Assembly (NCBI GenBank): GCA_002099365.1
Contig: MSED01000013.1
Location: 248,001 to 312,000, forward strand
Source of the DNA: Phialophora verrucosa
Taxonomy: Eukaryota; Ascomycota; Eurotiomycetes; Chaetothyriales; Herpotrichiellaceae
Direction: 5' to 3'
DNA length: 64,000 bases
The notes beneath the pieces were generated by a model. That model was not told where the DNA came from and did no database searches. It saw only the letters and a list, made by a program, of their open reading frames with translations. The translations under genes were made by a program, and so were the position numbers. Shown here one piece after another: positions 10,688-22,600 of this stretch. The first letter of the stretch is position 1. Every line of letters starts with the position of its first letter.

Positions 10688-11809
10688 ATGCCGATCCAAC
10701 AACCCGCAAACCAGATCAAATTGACCAATGTCTCCCTGGTGCGGTATAAGAAGGGCAAGAAGCGCTTCGAACTCGCCTGCTACAAGAACAAGCTGCTCGA
10801 ATACCGCTCCGGTACCGAGACCGACCTCGATAATGTCCTCCAAGTGCCCACCATCTTTCTAAACGCCTCAAAGGGTGAGACGGCCCCGAATGCCGAGCTC
10901 ATCAAGGCGTGGCCCATAACATCACAAAATGAAGACAAAGAGTCGTCCCACGGAACAAAGGGCAGCAAGGGGGGGAAGAAGAGCAAAGGAAAAGCCTCAA
11001 ATAACGAAGGCGACGACGAGAAATCATGGAAGGATGCCATCATCGAGGAGATCCTCAAGAAGGGGGAGATCCAAGTAAATGCCAACGAGCGGAAAGAGCT
11101 GCTCGACAGAATGGAGAAAGAAATCGTGGAGGAAGTCGCCCAGAGACTCGTCGATCCTCAGACAAAGAGAGTCTACACCACAGGAATGATCAAGAAAGGC
11201 TTGGACGTTCTCACGAAGCAGGGCGGCCATACTCCTGCGCAAGACTCACTCGGTCATAAACTCGGCAAATTGAATCTTGGCGAAGGTGCGAGAAAAGGTG
11301 CTGCGGGTCCGAAGGGATCCAGCGAGACCAGTGGGCAAGCGACGCCTATGACAGATGAAGACAACGAGTCTGAGACCGGCACTCCCAAGGGCAAAAAGAG
11401 CGACGTGCCTACGTGGACCGGTGTTGTAACCACCAAATCAGTGAAGCAACAGGCGCTTGAAGCTATCCGCGCATTGATTGCATGGCAACCTATCCCCGTC
11501 ATGCGAGCACGCATGAGATTACGAATCACTTGTCCGACAAATATCGCGAAGCAGGCAGCGAAATCGAAGGCCCCAAGCACTGAGGGTGAAGACGCCGACG
11601 CCGGAGCAGCTAAGGGCACAATCAAGGACCGCATCCTGTCTTTTGTGGAGCAAGTCGAGAGCCAGGAAGTGCAAGGGGAAGAATGGGAAGTCATTGGCTT
11701 CGTCGAGCCCGGTGCTTTCAAGGCCCTAGGCGAGTTCATTGCGGCTGAAATGAAAGGGAGGGGAAGGCTCGAGGTGCTTGACATGGCCGTCACACATACG
11801 GACGACTGA
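10688..11809 (+). CDS. SDO1: Ribosome maturation factor SDO1/SBDS
   Basis: An intronless 373-aa gene. The N-terminal FYSH domain is clear (IKLTNVSLVRYKKGKKRFELACYK is the family start, residues about 10-33, followed by LDNVLQVPTIFLNASKGE). SDO1 releases the anti-association factor Tif6/eIF6 from the pre-60S subunit together with the GTPase Efl1, a late cytoplasmic step of ribosome assembly. Domain II (EIQVNANERKELLDRMEKEI, then DPQTKRVYT) and domain III (the IKDRIL to LEVLDM region) are present. The protein is well over the usual 250 aa because of two low-complexity insertions. One is Gly/Lys/Ser-rich (about residues 80-115), before the ILKKGEIQV helix. The other is Gly/Ser/Asp-rich (about 185-245), between domains II and III. 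Confidence 0.93.
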   Translation: MPIQQPANQIKLTNVSLVRYKKGKKRFELACYKNKLLEYRSGTETDLDNVLQVPTIFLNASKGETAPNAELIKAWPITSQNEDKESSHGTKGSKGGKKSKGKASNNEGDDEKSWKDAIIEEILKKGEIQVNANERKELLDRMEKEIVEEVAQRLVDPQTKRVYTTGMIKKGLDVLTKQGGHTPAQDSLGHKLGKLNLGEGARKGAAGPKGSSETSGQATPMTDEDNESETGTPKGKKSDVPTWTGVVTTKSVKQQALEAIRALIAWQPIPVMRARMRLRITCPTNIAKQAAKSKAPSTEGEDADAGAAKGTIKDRILSFVEQVESQEVQGEEWEVIGFVEPGAFKALGEFIAAEMKGRGRLEVLDMAVTHTDD

Positions 11810-12748
11810 GGGCGCCGAGTGAGGAATGGTGCTATGATCGACCTTGATCTGCTACTTCCTCCGTTCTGGGTGATTCATGCACTGCGGACGTAACCGTGCC
11901 ACCATCGGTGTCAAGTCCCATCCACGCATGATACAAACGGCGACCGCTTCAGGCAGAGAGCCGTCAGCTTTGAGCTTGAAGTCGATGGATGGACCCACAG
12001 ATATCCCTCATGAAGCTGATCTAGTCTACAAGCCAGCTACATCACACTCTACGGCATTTCAAGGCGAAGAGAGCTCATACCGTGACCGATGTACTGCCTA
12101 CAAGGATGACCTCTAAATCACGCCAATGTGTCGGGCTTGAGCGAACGCCCTCGGCCGAGAGCGCGACAAGACAAATTGTTCACTTGCAGGGTATCCGGGC
12201 GACAGTGGAAAGACACTTAGATCTCGTGACCTGTCACACGATGGGCTGCGGAGAGCAAGGCTACACGAGAGCGCCGCCGAGGATCGGGCTGGGGTGCAAC
12301 ACCACTACAACAGAACCACGAGGGATGTGTGAGAGTACCATGTTTATAGTTTTGGCATGCGAAAAGAAGTCGCCGATATTGGACGGTAGGGAACGCGAGG
12401 TGAGGCATTTCGCCTTCGCTCGGGTGATAGTCAATTGTTGGTATCCATGCTTGTTGGATTGTAGTGTTCCGACAGTAGCAGATATTGCTACGAGCTCGAC
12501 CGCCCAGCAGACCAGTCCTCTGGCCTCGCGTCCTCCAGGCCCGTATTGCCCCACGCCGTCAAATGCGTCTATAACATATCATGATATAACATGACACAAT
12601 ATGTCTTTTAGAATGGTCATTCCAGTCGTAGAAGAGATTCCACCTAGACATGAGAGTCGTATGAAGTTGAGTTGCCTGTGCAATCCGTTGTAACCCCCCG
12701 CGTCCGTGTAATTCATGTTTACATCTCATTGCACCAGGACGGGCGATA
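11810..12748. other. Convergent intergenic region, no gene seen
   Basis: This 939-base gap lies downstream of SDO1 and downstream of the minus-strand gene ending at 12749. The longest ORF (12082-12594, plus) has no recognisable domain, and its composition looks non-coding. Terminators are expected but not identifiable by eye. Confidence 0.45.
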
Positions 12749-13506
12749 TCATAAGGCCAACCCGATGCGCCTCTCGCCGGAGAATCTGTTCTTCATCGTC
12801 GCCCGCGTCATAGCTTGCTCCAGCTCTTCCGGTGTAAATGGGGTGTCGTGTGCTGTGACTTGCTTCGACAGACCCGCCATATCGATGCCACTATCATGCT
12901 GGGCGAGGCTATTCGGTTCGGCGGGAGCGGAAGGCGCGGCGGTGGGTTGGTCTGATAACGATGCTACAACCATAAATGTCAGCCATGCAAACCCACAAAT
13001 GCCATGGTGGAGGGAAGGTTAGGAACGGGGAGGGAAGACATACTGCTCGCCGTGCCGGCGTCTAGGATGGTACTGGCAGAGACACTCTTCTCCCTGCTCG
13101 TGCTGCTGGAACTGCTCGACTCGTCGTCCAATTCGCTGTGCTGCCTCAAGCCCGAGTGCTCGTGCACACTTGGCCGGCGGCTCGCCGCCCGACTGTGCGC
13201 CCTGCTCGCGGCAACACTCTGGCTTTTCGTCCCTCCAGGAGAGAACGTCCCGCTCAGGGCCAACGAACTCCGCCGCTGCGCTGATGAGAATGCGTCTGCA
13301 AGACTGAATGCTTGTAAGGAGGCCTGGTGCTCCGGATCAACCCTGCCGCGGTATTTTGACTTGGGAATCTCGTTGGGTTTATAGTATTCTATGTCGGTGC
13401 GATTCATGTACAGGGTTTCACCGTTCGGACCGGTTTGAGACGAGGTGCTGTTGTTCTTCTTCGTGCTGTAGGAGAAGGTTTTCCGTAACTTGACGCGGAG
13501 GCCCAT
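12749..13506 (-). CDS. Conserved fungal protein of unknown function, Ser-rich
   Basis: Two exons, complement(12749..12963, 13044..13506), give 225 aa. The intron (GTATGT...TTGTAG) removes an in-frame stop. The N-terminus is basic (MGLRVKLRKTF). It is followed by a block I regard as the conserved core, about residues 34-75: YYKPNEIPKSKYRGRVDPEH, then QAFSLADAF. The middle is Ser-rich with Arg-Ser motifs (RAHSRAASRR) and a six-Ser run; the tail has a predicted acidic helix (TPEELEQAM). The core resembles a small Pezizomycotina-wide family with a KPxExPxxKYR pattern, whose function I do not know. No signal peptide or TM segment is seen. The palindrome CTCGTACGAG lies 27 bases upstream of its ATG. 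Confidence 0.72.
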
Positions 13507-13532
13507 CGTGTGTATGTGAGGTGGTGAGTATA

Positions 13533-13542
13533 CTCGTACGAG
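13533..13542. promoter_or_regulatory. Palindromic motif CTCGTACGAG, copy 1
   Basis: A perfect 10-bp palindrome lies 27 bases upstream of the ATG of the minus-strand gene ending at 13506. The same 10-mer recurs at 15211-15220 and 29903-29912, each time in a 5' non-coding region. A dimeric transcription-factor site is inferred, not shown. Confidence 0.35.
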
Positions 13543-15207
13543 GATAGATTGTCGACAAGGTAGACCTAATTTTGTGCCTGGATTGTTCCGGGGTCGTAAT
13601 GGTAAGTGTTCGGTGTTGGTACAGATAAGCGTGCCTCAGCAGGTATGGGTCGAGTCGGACTTAGGTATAGGTATGTCCAGGATAGTGAGAGGGAAGGGAC
13701 GGATAAAGTCCAGGATGATCAGTTTCATAAGAATCGCGTCAACTGGGGTGGCCACTGGGTAGATAGTACATCAGGCCCGTCAGTGAGCATGAGCACAAGC
13801 ACAAGGCAAAGGGTAATGGTAATGCTACTCGTGTACAGTGGGCCCAAGAGTTATGCGGAAGTCTGGTACAAGGCAGTGGAGTGCCCGGACGATGTTGGAG
13901 ACAAACCTGGCCAAGGGCCCTGGGATAAGACGAGGACTTGATTCCAAAACCAGGTGTATGTGGTGGGAGTGTCCACAAATGCGCCATCATCCGTGTCCTC
14001 TATCGCAGTTTTGAGCATGGGCAGCTCGGTAGGTAGCATATCACGAAACCCCGGGAGAGAGGGAGGCGAGGAAGGGGGACTCAAGGCGGCCAAGCGCGAG
14101 CAATCCGACTATTCCGCCGTGTGTCGCACCGATAGGTTTCCTTCTGTGGGCTCCGTATGGATCCCGTCTAGCCACTGATACGGGCGGAGGAAGTGTGGAG
14201 GATTCGAGGGCTAACGCTGCGCGAATCGCGGCCGGTCTGAGCGGTCTCAATCCTACCTCACTACTACTCAGTAACCTGCCGTCTCTCCGGGAGGCAAGGC
14301 AAACCTTCTCCCTGGCTTCTTGACCCCATGGAGACAGCCTGTCGCCGCTCCAAATGCAATGCAACATGCTGGATACCCCGGGCGGGAGATGTGGTCGTTT
14401 GCAGTAAATCATTGACCATCGCCTGCACCAAGCAACCCTGTTCTGGACAGTTTGCACATGGCGTAAGCTGCATGTTGGTCTCGTGTTTGGCGATGCCGAT
14501 CGAAGAAGGAAATGTCACCTTCTAGAACAACGCTCTTCCGGGAATTGTGCACTGCCGCCTGCGGCTTTCCCTGCATTTGGTTGGGTGGCAATCGCCCTGT
14601 GCCTTGCATGGGGCGGCCTGGGCTATCACGGCTTATCTGCTAAGTGCATGCCTATCAGCACGCGGTGGCAGCCCAAAAGACATGGTCGCACCTGTCGCAT
14701 CGCTTGATTGCGAGGCGTGCTCGCACTGACGAATTCGTGCCGGGATGATGCCTACAACACCCGAGGTGCAGGAGATAGCAACCGCATGGGTTGCTTCTGC
14801 AGATAAGGCCAGCAGAAGTCCGTGTCTCTGGCTTCTGCGTCTGTCCCTTATCCTCACCAGATGTACGAGTATCTCGCTCGAGTCTTGTCACTCCACGGCA
14901 TCAGAGATCTGCCTGCGGCCGAGTCCCTTGGCTCATGAGCTTCTCATGTCTTGTTCAGTCTCTCTACAAGTACAGGGCAACTGGACCAGGGCGACTCCCG
15001 CCTTGAACACGTGACGACGATTCGTCGCATCAGCACCAACGGAAGAATCTCGGCGACACGCCACTGCGCTTGCCCATCGAATGCTCCACCCAACTCGCTT
15101 TTGCCCGATCTGCAGATTTCAGGCTTCAAGGCAATGGTGACGCGTGGCGGGAACATTATGTTCCAAATCCATTCTTGATGCGCATCTCAGCGGTCATCAC
15201 ATTACTC

Positions 15208-15223
15208 GTACTCGTACGAGTAC
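15208..15223. promoter_or_regulatory. 16-bp perfect palindrome containing CTCGTACGAG, copy 2
   Basis: GTACTCGTACGAGTAC is fully self-complementary and lies about 515 bases upstream of the ATG of the glycine-repeat gene. It contains the same 10-bp core as the sites at 13533 and 29903. Confidence 0.4.
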
Positions 15224-15738
15224 ATGCCCAAGCTTTGGCGGCATTGGTGATCTCAAAGTCTGATTAGCGAACCACTATTGGTTGATCCTCAGATCGTGTC
15301 GCTCAAAATGACCATTTTACACCTTCGATGACTTCATTTGTGCTCGAAGCAGCCAACTTTCCTGCTTCTCCAGCGGCATGTGTCACCCCCGCCTCCTTGC
15401 TCCAGCAATTTTTGGCTACTCTATCACGGATCAAGGTAGGGCCAAAGTCCACTCGAGAAATGCTCTTCCGTGTGTGGCTTGAACTTGGCCTCATAAAGCT
15501 TCCTGTCGGACTGGCGTCAACCGAGAAGGGGGCGCCTCGTGCCTTGTGTCCTCTTTATGACGCAATCAAGATCGCACTGAAGTTCGACGTGAGCTCACCG
15601 TGATTTCGGCTTCCTCATCTGCTTGTTTCTTCTACTCGTCCTCCCCCCAGGATACCCACGGAAAGACTTGTAAGCAGGCCTGAACCCTTCTTCCCTGCAT
15701 CTGACGCAATCGAAAGGCCAAGTACATGTACTCGCACT

Positions 15739-18430
15739 ATGGACAAGTTCAAGAATCTGGTGTAGGTATTGTTTTTCCTCTCAAGCCCCACCTAGTCTGC
15801 TAAATTCCTCAAGACACAACAAGGACAACCCAGACGTTGCTGAAGGTGCCTCTGGTCCAACTGGTCGATTGACAGGACAAGGCTCCCATTTCCCGAAGAA
15901 AGAGGAACAGCTTGCGGCAAGTGCAACGGCTTCGCAGGGTGCGGCAGGTGTGTTGACCTTCCCCTGATTGACATTCTGATGCCGTCTTATCCTCGTCGTA
16001 CTCATTCATCAGCAGACGCGGACGCAGAGCAAGACAGTCACATTGCCCCAGTGAGTGGACTGTCTGGTCCTGGTTCTGGCAGTGCTACTGTTGGCGAGAC
16101 CTCGACCTACAGCTCGCATGCTCTTTCACCAGGTGATACTGTCGGAAGTGTAATTGACCCAACCTCGGCCGATCCTACCACTTACCAGATGCCGGAACAC
16201 TCTTACACCTCCAGTAGGGGAGTTCCCGAAGGAGGGCCCCTGGCTGCAGCCGCAGCGGCGTTCCACAAGGACAGAGGCTACAGCAGTAAGTTGCAAAGAC
16301 CAGATTTGTTCATATCCCAGAGCGCTAAGACACACAGCCTCGAATCTCCCAGGAGCATTTCCTAAAGAACCAGCCTACGATTCTGTCACCGTTACCCCTT
16401 CGTTGTCGACGCCGACGGCGAATCTACCTGATCAATCCGCATCATACAGTCAAGCAGAAGAAAATAAGGTGCCTGATGCAAGTGCTGCAGCTCAGTCAGC
16501 GACCAGCGCTGCTTCAACAAGCAGAGAACCTGTCTCGAAGGAGCCAACGCACACTAGCACTGTCGGGAAGATACTAGGTGCTGTAGGTCTCGGAACTGCT
16601 GCTGCTGGTGCCGGAGTTGCTTCTTCGAGAGCAAGGGACGAAGTGTCTCAACCCACGACGACGACAGGTGTTGACTCTTACACCGCCCCAACGCAGTCAG
16701 TCCCCGAACAATCGGGTCCAGCTCATTCAGAACCTGCTCAGAGACATCATCGTAAAGAAAGCATTCCAACTACAGCCTATCCCGCAGGTTTAGAATCTCC
16801 TGCCCCTATCAATGCTCCAGTCGGTGGCACAACTGCTACGTCAGAGCAAGAGTCCCAGGACCATACAGGTCGCAATGCCGGACTGGCTGCTGCCGGTGTG
16901 GGCGCAGCCGCTGTTGGAGCACATGAATATGGACGGAGCAAAGAACTCCGTGAAGATGCAACGACTATTCCAGCGCACGGTGCTACATACACGACAGCTC
17001 CTACTACCGGTTCACCCGACTTCAAGCAGGACAGCTCACGTCTGGGAAGAGACAGCAGCGAGACTCCAGCAACCACTGCGACGGAACCGGAAAGCCATTC
17101 GCATGGGTACGGCAAAACAGCGGCCGCGGCAGGTGTAGGCGCTGGAGCAGGCGCCGCCGGAATTTATGCCTTGCAGAACAATAATCAGGAGAGAGAACGA
17201 CCCGACTGGCCTCTCCGCGATGACCCTACTACGGCCCAGGCTGCAAGCGCTGTGCCCACGTCACAGAGAGCTGTAGGGACTCAGCCTGCTGCTGTACCGA
17301 CCCGCCAACAGGATTATACTGCGTATGACGCTCCACCAGCCAGGGACGCAGGTTATGCTACTCTAGGGGAATCAGCCGCGCCCCAGTACAGTGACCGTCA
17401 AAGTCGATATGAAGAGCCGTCGCAGAAGGACACAGCAAGACGAGAGGCGGCCCGTGCGGGCGCTGTGGGGACTGGAGCTGCAGCATCAACCGTGCCACGG
17501 CGCGATGAAGAGCAAGCTAAGGCCGACGATGAGGCTGAACGACGAAAACAAAGAGAGAAAGAGGCTGCTCTCGCAGGAGTGGCTGGTGCGGGAGCTGGTG
17601 CGACGGGCCTCCATGAATACAACAAACATCAAAATGAGGAAGAGGAAGCTCGTCGACAGAAAGACCTAGCTGAGCAGGAGGAAGCTCGCCGTAGACAATT
17701 TGAGAAGGATCAGAAAGCTGCCGCTAAAGAAGCTAAGAAGGAGGAGAAACAGCAAGCAAAAGAGGAAAAGGCCGCAGCCAAAGAGGAGAAAAAACACCAG
17801 AAGGAACTGGAGAAGGAGGAGAAGAAGCATCAGAAAGAGCTCGAGAAGGAGGAGAAGGAACATCAGAAGGTCCTTGAGAAAGAAGACAAGGCGTATGACA
17901 AGACAGCCGTTGCGGAACAGGAGAAGCAGGCACGTGAAGAACACGAACGGCATGAGAAAGAAGCCGCTGCCGCCGCTGGTGTCGGAACCGGCGCGGCGGC
18001 GTATGAAATTCACGACAAGGACAATCATCCACCACCGACTACCGCTACTGACGAATCAGGCCACACGAAGCTTCACAAGGATCCGCCTGCGGAGAAGAAA
18101 CCCGGTCTTCTAAAGCGGATATTCCGAAGACGCAAGAACAAGGATACCGGTGAGGAAGAAGAATACGAAGATGACGACGACCACGAGTACGAGCCTGAGT
18201 CGGAGCATGGCGACCACCACATCGCCGCAGCTGGCATCGGAGCCGGAACAGGTGGTACCATTGCTGGAACTGCTGCTGCCACATCTCATGAGCCTTCTCC
18301 TAGTTCCTACGAAGCACAAAGTGGCGGTGCCCAGAAACCGTCCTACAACCCGTTCACCAAAGACGACCCATCCAGCGTTGCTGGCGCTCCTGGAACCACG
18401 GCCAGTACCCAAACCCCTGCTTCTTCCTAA
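15739..18430 (+). CDS. Glycine/alanine-zipper repeat and coiled-coil protein, function unknown
   Basis: Four exons (15739..15761, 15814..15947, 16016..16285, 16353..18430) give 834 aa. The introns are 52, 68 and 67 nt and all in phase; the 23-nt first exon is the least certain. The protein is largely disordered (Thr/Ser/Pro/Gln). It carries seven short hydrophobic Gly/Ala segments of the type AAxAGxGxGAAG, usually followed by His/Tyr and charged residues. They start near residues 212, 314, 394, 504, 545, 678 and 764. Between the fifth and sixth lies about 120 residues of Lys/Glu-rich coiled coil with near-repeats of HQKELEKEEK. A basic cluster (LLKRIFRRRKNK) and an acidic run (EEEEYEDDDDHEYE) follow. 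GxxxG-type segments could insert into or line membranes. Similar fungal proteins are often called LEA-like or are associated with septal pores, but I cannot assign a function. Confidence 0.75.
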
Positions 18431-19668
18431 TGACTTTGTCCCCATCGGTGCCCCACCCCAGAACACTCTGCAGAATGCCAGCCTTGTCGATGCACAAGCC
18501 ACGAAGACGATGCCAGAGCGTCCTCCCTATGACCCTACCACGACCCATTGAGCAGAAAGACCATCTCCCAACAAGGTCAACGCCCGCACTATATCGGCGG
18601 TCCCACGGCAAGCCATCCTCGTAGCGAAGGAGAGCAGAACTTGGTCTGGCTCGTCGGGTAATAGATGCTTTAAGGCAGCTGCTTGAGAGGGGCCGACTTC
18701 AAAAGCATGCATATCAGTCTCATCGTGGCGCAGGGGAGCAACCCACTCGGACAGTGCAGGGAGTACATAGTTCGAGAGGTGTATTCTCTTTGCAGGCGGG
18801 CATTCATTGATCGGGCCTGTCAGGAGAAGTGAAGCAAATTCGCTCTGCTCTTGATATCGCAGAATCCCTATGTCGCAACAACCTCTCCGGTTGGTTGACG
18901 TCGCCTTCTACACCCATCAGTAATAATACTCTCCACAACTTTACGAGCAATAACATGAGTTTTGATTTCTCCTTGTGCTCTCTCCGCCCTGTACCATCCG
19001 ATCCGATCCAGTCCTGCCCAAAGGTTTCCTTCATGGCACCCATGTCCAGTAAGCACCACACAAATTCGAACGTGGCCATTGTAGGTAGCTTATCATCCCT
19101 GAGCCCGAGGCCGTGGCACATCATTCAGAATATGACTCTGATTCAGGTCGCGTCCCGGCGCCGCGGACTTTCAGTCAGTTATCGTCACTAGCTTAGCGAA
19201 TCGAGCAATCTGAGCAGAGCAGAGCAGAGCAGAGCCATCTAGTTACAAGGAAGAACATGCCATGCACGTATACAAAAGCATGCAGCGTCGGAGATGTCAA
19301 TTCGTGATACCAAGATACCAATGCGCAGGGGGCCCTGTTCCCTTTCTAAGACCAGCATACAGAGAAGCGATCACAGTGTCTCCTTCCCGTGGAGCTGTTG
19401 GTGTGACAGTGGATGGATGGTACGCCTCTCGCTCTGGAAACGCGGACCATATTTTGGCAGTTGAAACAGACGTAGGGAAATGCCTACGCTGGTTTTGTAT
19501 GGTGGTGATACATTGCGGTTTGGTTCCTCGACCAGGACTCTGTCCAGAAGACAGGGGGGCAGGACCAATACTTTTCACCCGAGTCCGACGCCAATCAGTC
19601 CCATTCACCAGCGTCCGAGTCTCCAGTATCAAGACTACCCTGAATCTTGTGTGGCCACGTCTATGCCT
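18431..19668. other. Convergent intergenic region with a pentanucleotide repeat
   Basis: This 1.2-kb gap lies between the 3' ends of the glycine-repeat gene and RPB2. It holds a (GAGCA) microsatellite at 19212-19236. No gene is credible. Confidence 0.45.
19212..19236. repeat. Pentanucleotide microsatellite (GAGCA)n
   Basis: About five uninterrupted GAGCA units, the last ending in C instead of A. The repeat lies downstream of RPB2 on its 3' side. It is a slippage-prone locus with no evident function. Confidence 0.85.
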
Positions 19669-22600
19669 TCACAACCCGGCCTTGTCATCCTTTGCTCTCT
19701 TCGTGTACAACCTCGCCGCGATATTCATGCTCCACAGCTCCTGGAACAGCAACTTTGCCGCATAAGGAATATGGATCTGACTGATCTTGTTCTTGTTGTT
19801 GCAGTTTTTGCATTCATAGGTGCTCTTCTTGAGTTTGGCGATAACGGTCATCAGGCCGCAGATGTCACAGACGTGGACGCGGAACGGATCTGATACGTCG
19901 AAAAGTCGTTCCTTAAGGAACGCCGAAGCGCCGTGAGCAATCATGCAGTCACGCTCCATCTCTCCGAATCGTAGACCACCGTCCCGGGCGCGACCTTCGA
20001 CAGGCTGGCGCGTCAGGATTTGCGTGGGGCCGCGGGCGCGAGAGTGGATCTTATCATCAACCATGTGCCTTAGCCGCTGGTAGTATGTCGGACCCAGGAA
20101 GACTTGAGCGACCATCTTGCGGCCTGTGTGACCGTTGTACATGACCTCGAAGCCACGGGAATGGTAGCCCATTCGTCGGAGAAGTTCGGAGATCTGAGTT
20201 ACTGTGACTTTTGTGAATGGCGTGGCGTCACCTTCGTCTCCTCTGAGCGTGGCCACTTTGGAGAGTTGACACTCAATTAAATGCGCAATGGTCATGCGCG
20301 ATGGAATGGCGTGCGGGTTGATGATCAGGTCCGGGACAATGCCTTCGCGTGTAAAGGGCATGTCCTCGTGTCGGTAGGTTATACCAATGGTACCCTTCTG
20401 ACCGTGGCGAGATGCGAACTTGTCGCCGATTTGAGGAACTTTGGTCGTCCTGACTCGGACTTTTGCGAATCGATAACCTTCAGAGTTGGTTGATAGCATG
20501 ACTTGATCGACGATGCCGGATTCGGTAGACCGTAGAGGTGTCGATACATCTCTCTTGATGTGCTGCTTCTGTCTTTGGCCCAGTTCTTCTGCATCTGGTG
20601 CCATCGGCGCAGTCTTGCCCATGATTATGTCTTCGCCACTGACACGCACGCCAGGTGCAACAATGCCATCCTCGTCGATCTTGTCGTATGTGCCGTGCTT
20701 GAGACGAAGGGTGTCACTTCTCGTGGGCTTTTCAAACTGCTCGAGGACTGCATGACCAACGACCTTCTCCTGATCCTGGTAAGTCCGGTAGAACAGCGAT
20801 CGGAAAAGACCCCGATCGATAGAACTCTGGTTCATAACGACGGAATCTTCTTGGTTGTAGCCGGAGTAACATGCGATAGCGACGATGGCGTTTTGCCCCG
20901 CGGGAAGTTCTCGGAACTTCAGGTAGTCCATTGCCATGGTCCGGGCAAGAGGCTTCTGAGGATAGTAGAGAATATTTGCCATGGTCTCCATACGTTGGTC
21001 GAAGTTCGTGAGGAAGACGCCCATAGCTTGTTTACCCATGGCAGACTGGTACGTATTACGGGGCGACTGGTTGTGGTCGGGGAAAGGAATGATACTGGCA
21101 CAAACACCCAAGATCATGCTCGGGTGAATCTCACAGTGAGTGAATCCTTCGCCTCCGCGGACCAGTGGAGGATCGTTTCGTCGCAACGGATCGTCCTCTG
21201 GTTCAATGTCCAGGCCAGCCTTCTTGGCGTTGGCATCGGACAGTGCTTCAGGGCTCATGATGATCAGAGCAGTCTCCTCTTCTTCGGCATCGAGGTATTC
21301 GACAACACCGTCCTCCAACAGCTCGTTCCAGCCATACGCCTTGACCTCTGACCAATCGTAGCCGTCTTCTCTTAAAATAGCCGTATTGTCCAGCCTCTGG
21401 ATGTGATCCTTGTTGAGGATGAGATTACCCCAGTTAGGTGAGCCTCGATCAGTCTCGACAATAAATAGTGGGCGAATGATCCGGCCCGAGTCTCCGCTAA
21501 CCCTGAACTCTTTCTCTCGAATGTCCCAGACTAGACTGACTTGCTGGTCGAATGTACCCTTTCGTCGTAGTTTGCGAAGATCCTCTACCAGCCGCTTCGG
21601 ATCCCGCAGAACAACAGCAAACCACACACCATCAACAAAGACTTTAGTGGCTTGAGGGTTCAACCGAGGTTCCCAGTCTTCCAAAGCTTCAACGTTCAAT
21701 GACATGATGTAGTCCGTCAGCGGCTTGGTCTCGTAGGCATTCGTGACCATAGACATGAGTGACAAATTCTTGACCAAGCCACAAGCTTGACCCTCGGGCG
21801 TCTCGGCAGGACAAACGTAACCCCAATGAGTGTTGTGGAGCTGGCGAGGCTTCGCGATCTTCCCTTCTCGGCCGATGGGTGCGTTCGTACGACGAAGGTG
21901 AGACAAGGTAGAAGCAAATGTGTAACGGCTGAGTACCTGGGACACCCCAGCCTTCGCCTTATCCAATTTCTTCTGATCGCCCCAATTGCCAGTGGCCAGG
22001 GAATACTTCAAACCGGTCGTAATCATCTGGTTTTTGAAGCCGGCGGTCATGTTGATCTGTTGGCCGGCTTCTACACGCTTCGTCATGTACCGATAGAAGT
22101 CTTTGGTGGCTTTGTCGAGTTGCAAGCGGAACAAGTTCGTCATCAAAGGACCAGCAAGATCAAGCCGCTTCTTTCCCAGATGATCTCGATCATCGGGTTC
22201 GGCTCGTCCGAGAGCGCATTTCAACAACCGATTGATCATGTAACCCAGGAAAAATGCCTTGCGAGCAGTGGCATCCGCAGTCTGACCAATGTGAGGCAAA
22301 AACTCCTTTACCAGGATATCGATGGCGTGTTTTTGTCGTTCGTGGCTCTTGAGTGTAGGGACGGTACCTCGGCGTGCGATGAAGTCACGAGCGAGATCAG
22401 CGCCCTGAATAGCTTGACCCTCTTGTAGCGAACCCATCAGCATATCCATCATTTCTTTGTCACTCTGATCGAACACGATCTTTTCCAGAATATCAGCATC
22501 GGAGACGATGTCCAAGGCGCGAAAGACGATGACAAGAGGAATGTCCTGCTTTACATAGGGGAGCTGAACCCGAATGGGATTGTCGATCTTGGTACCATCG

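Larger units (their letters stand above)
13507..15738. other. Long divergent intergenic region (2.2 kb)
   Basis: This is the longest gene-free stretch in the window. It separates the minus-strand 225-aa gene and the plus-strand glycine-repeat gene, so both promoters are here. It carries two copies of CTCGTACGAG (13533-13542 and inside the palindrome at 15208-15223). ORFs such as 14041-14457 (minus) and 15328-15603 (plus) show no family resemblance. A non-coding RNA or long 5' leaders with upstream ORFs would fit but cannot be shown. Confidence 0.45.

Noticed and set aside
12082..12594. 170-aa plus-strand ORF downstream of SDO1
   Set aside because: No domain, no family resemblance and no plausible intron-exon structure.
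14041..14457. 138-aa minus-strand ORF in the long divergent spacer
   Set aside because: Composition and lack of any motif suggest non-coding sequence.
20560..21351. 263-aa plus-strand ORF inside RPB2
   Set aside because: It is fully antisense to a strongly conserved coding region and has no family features.
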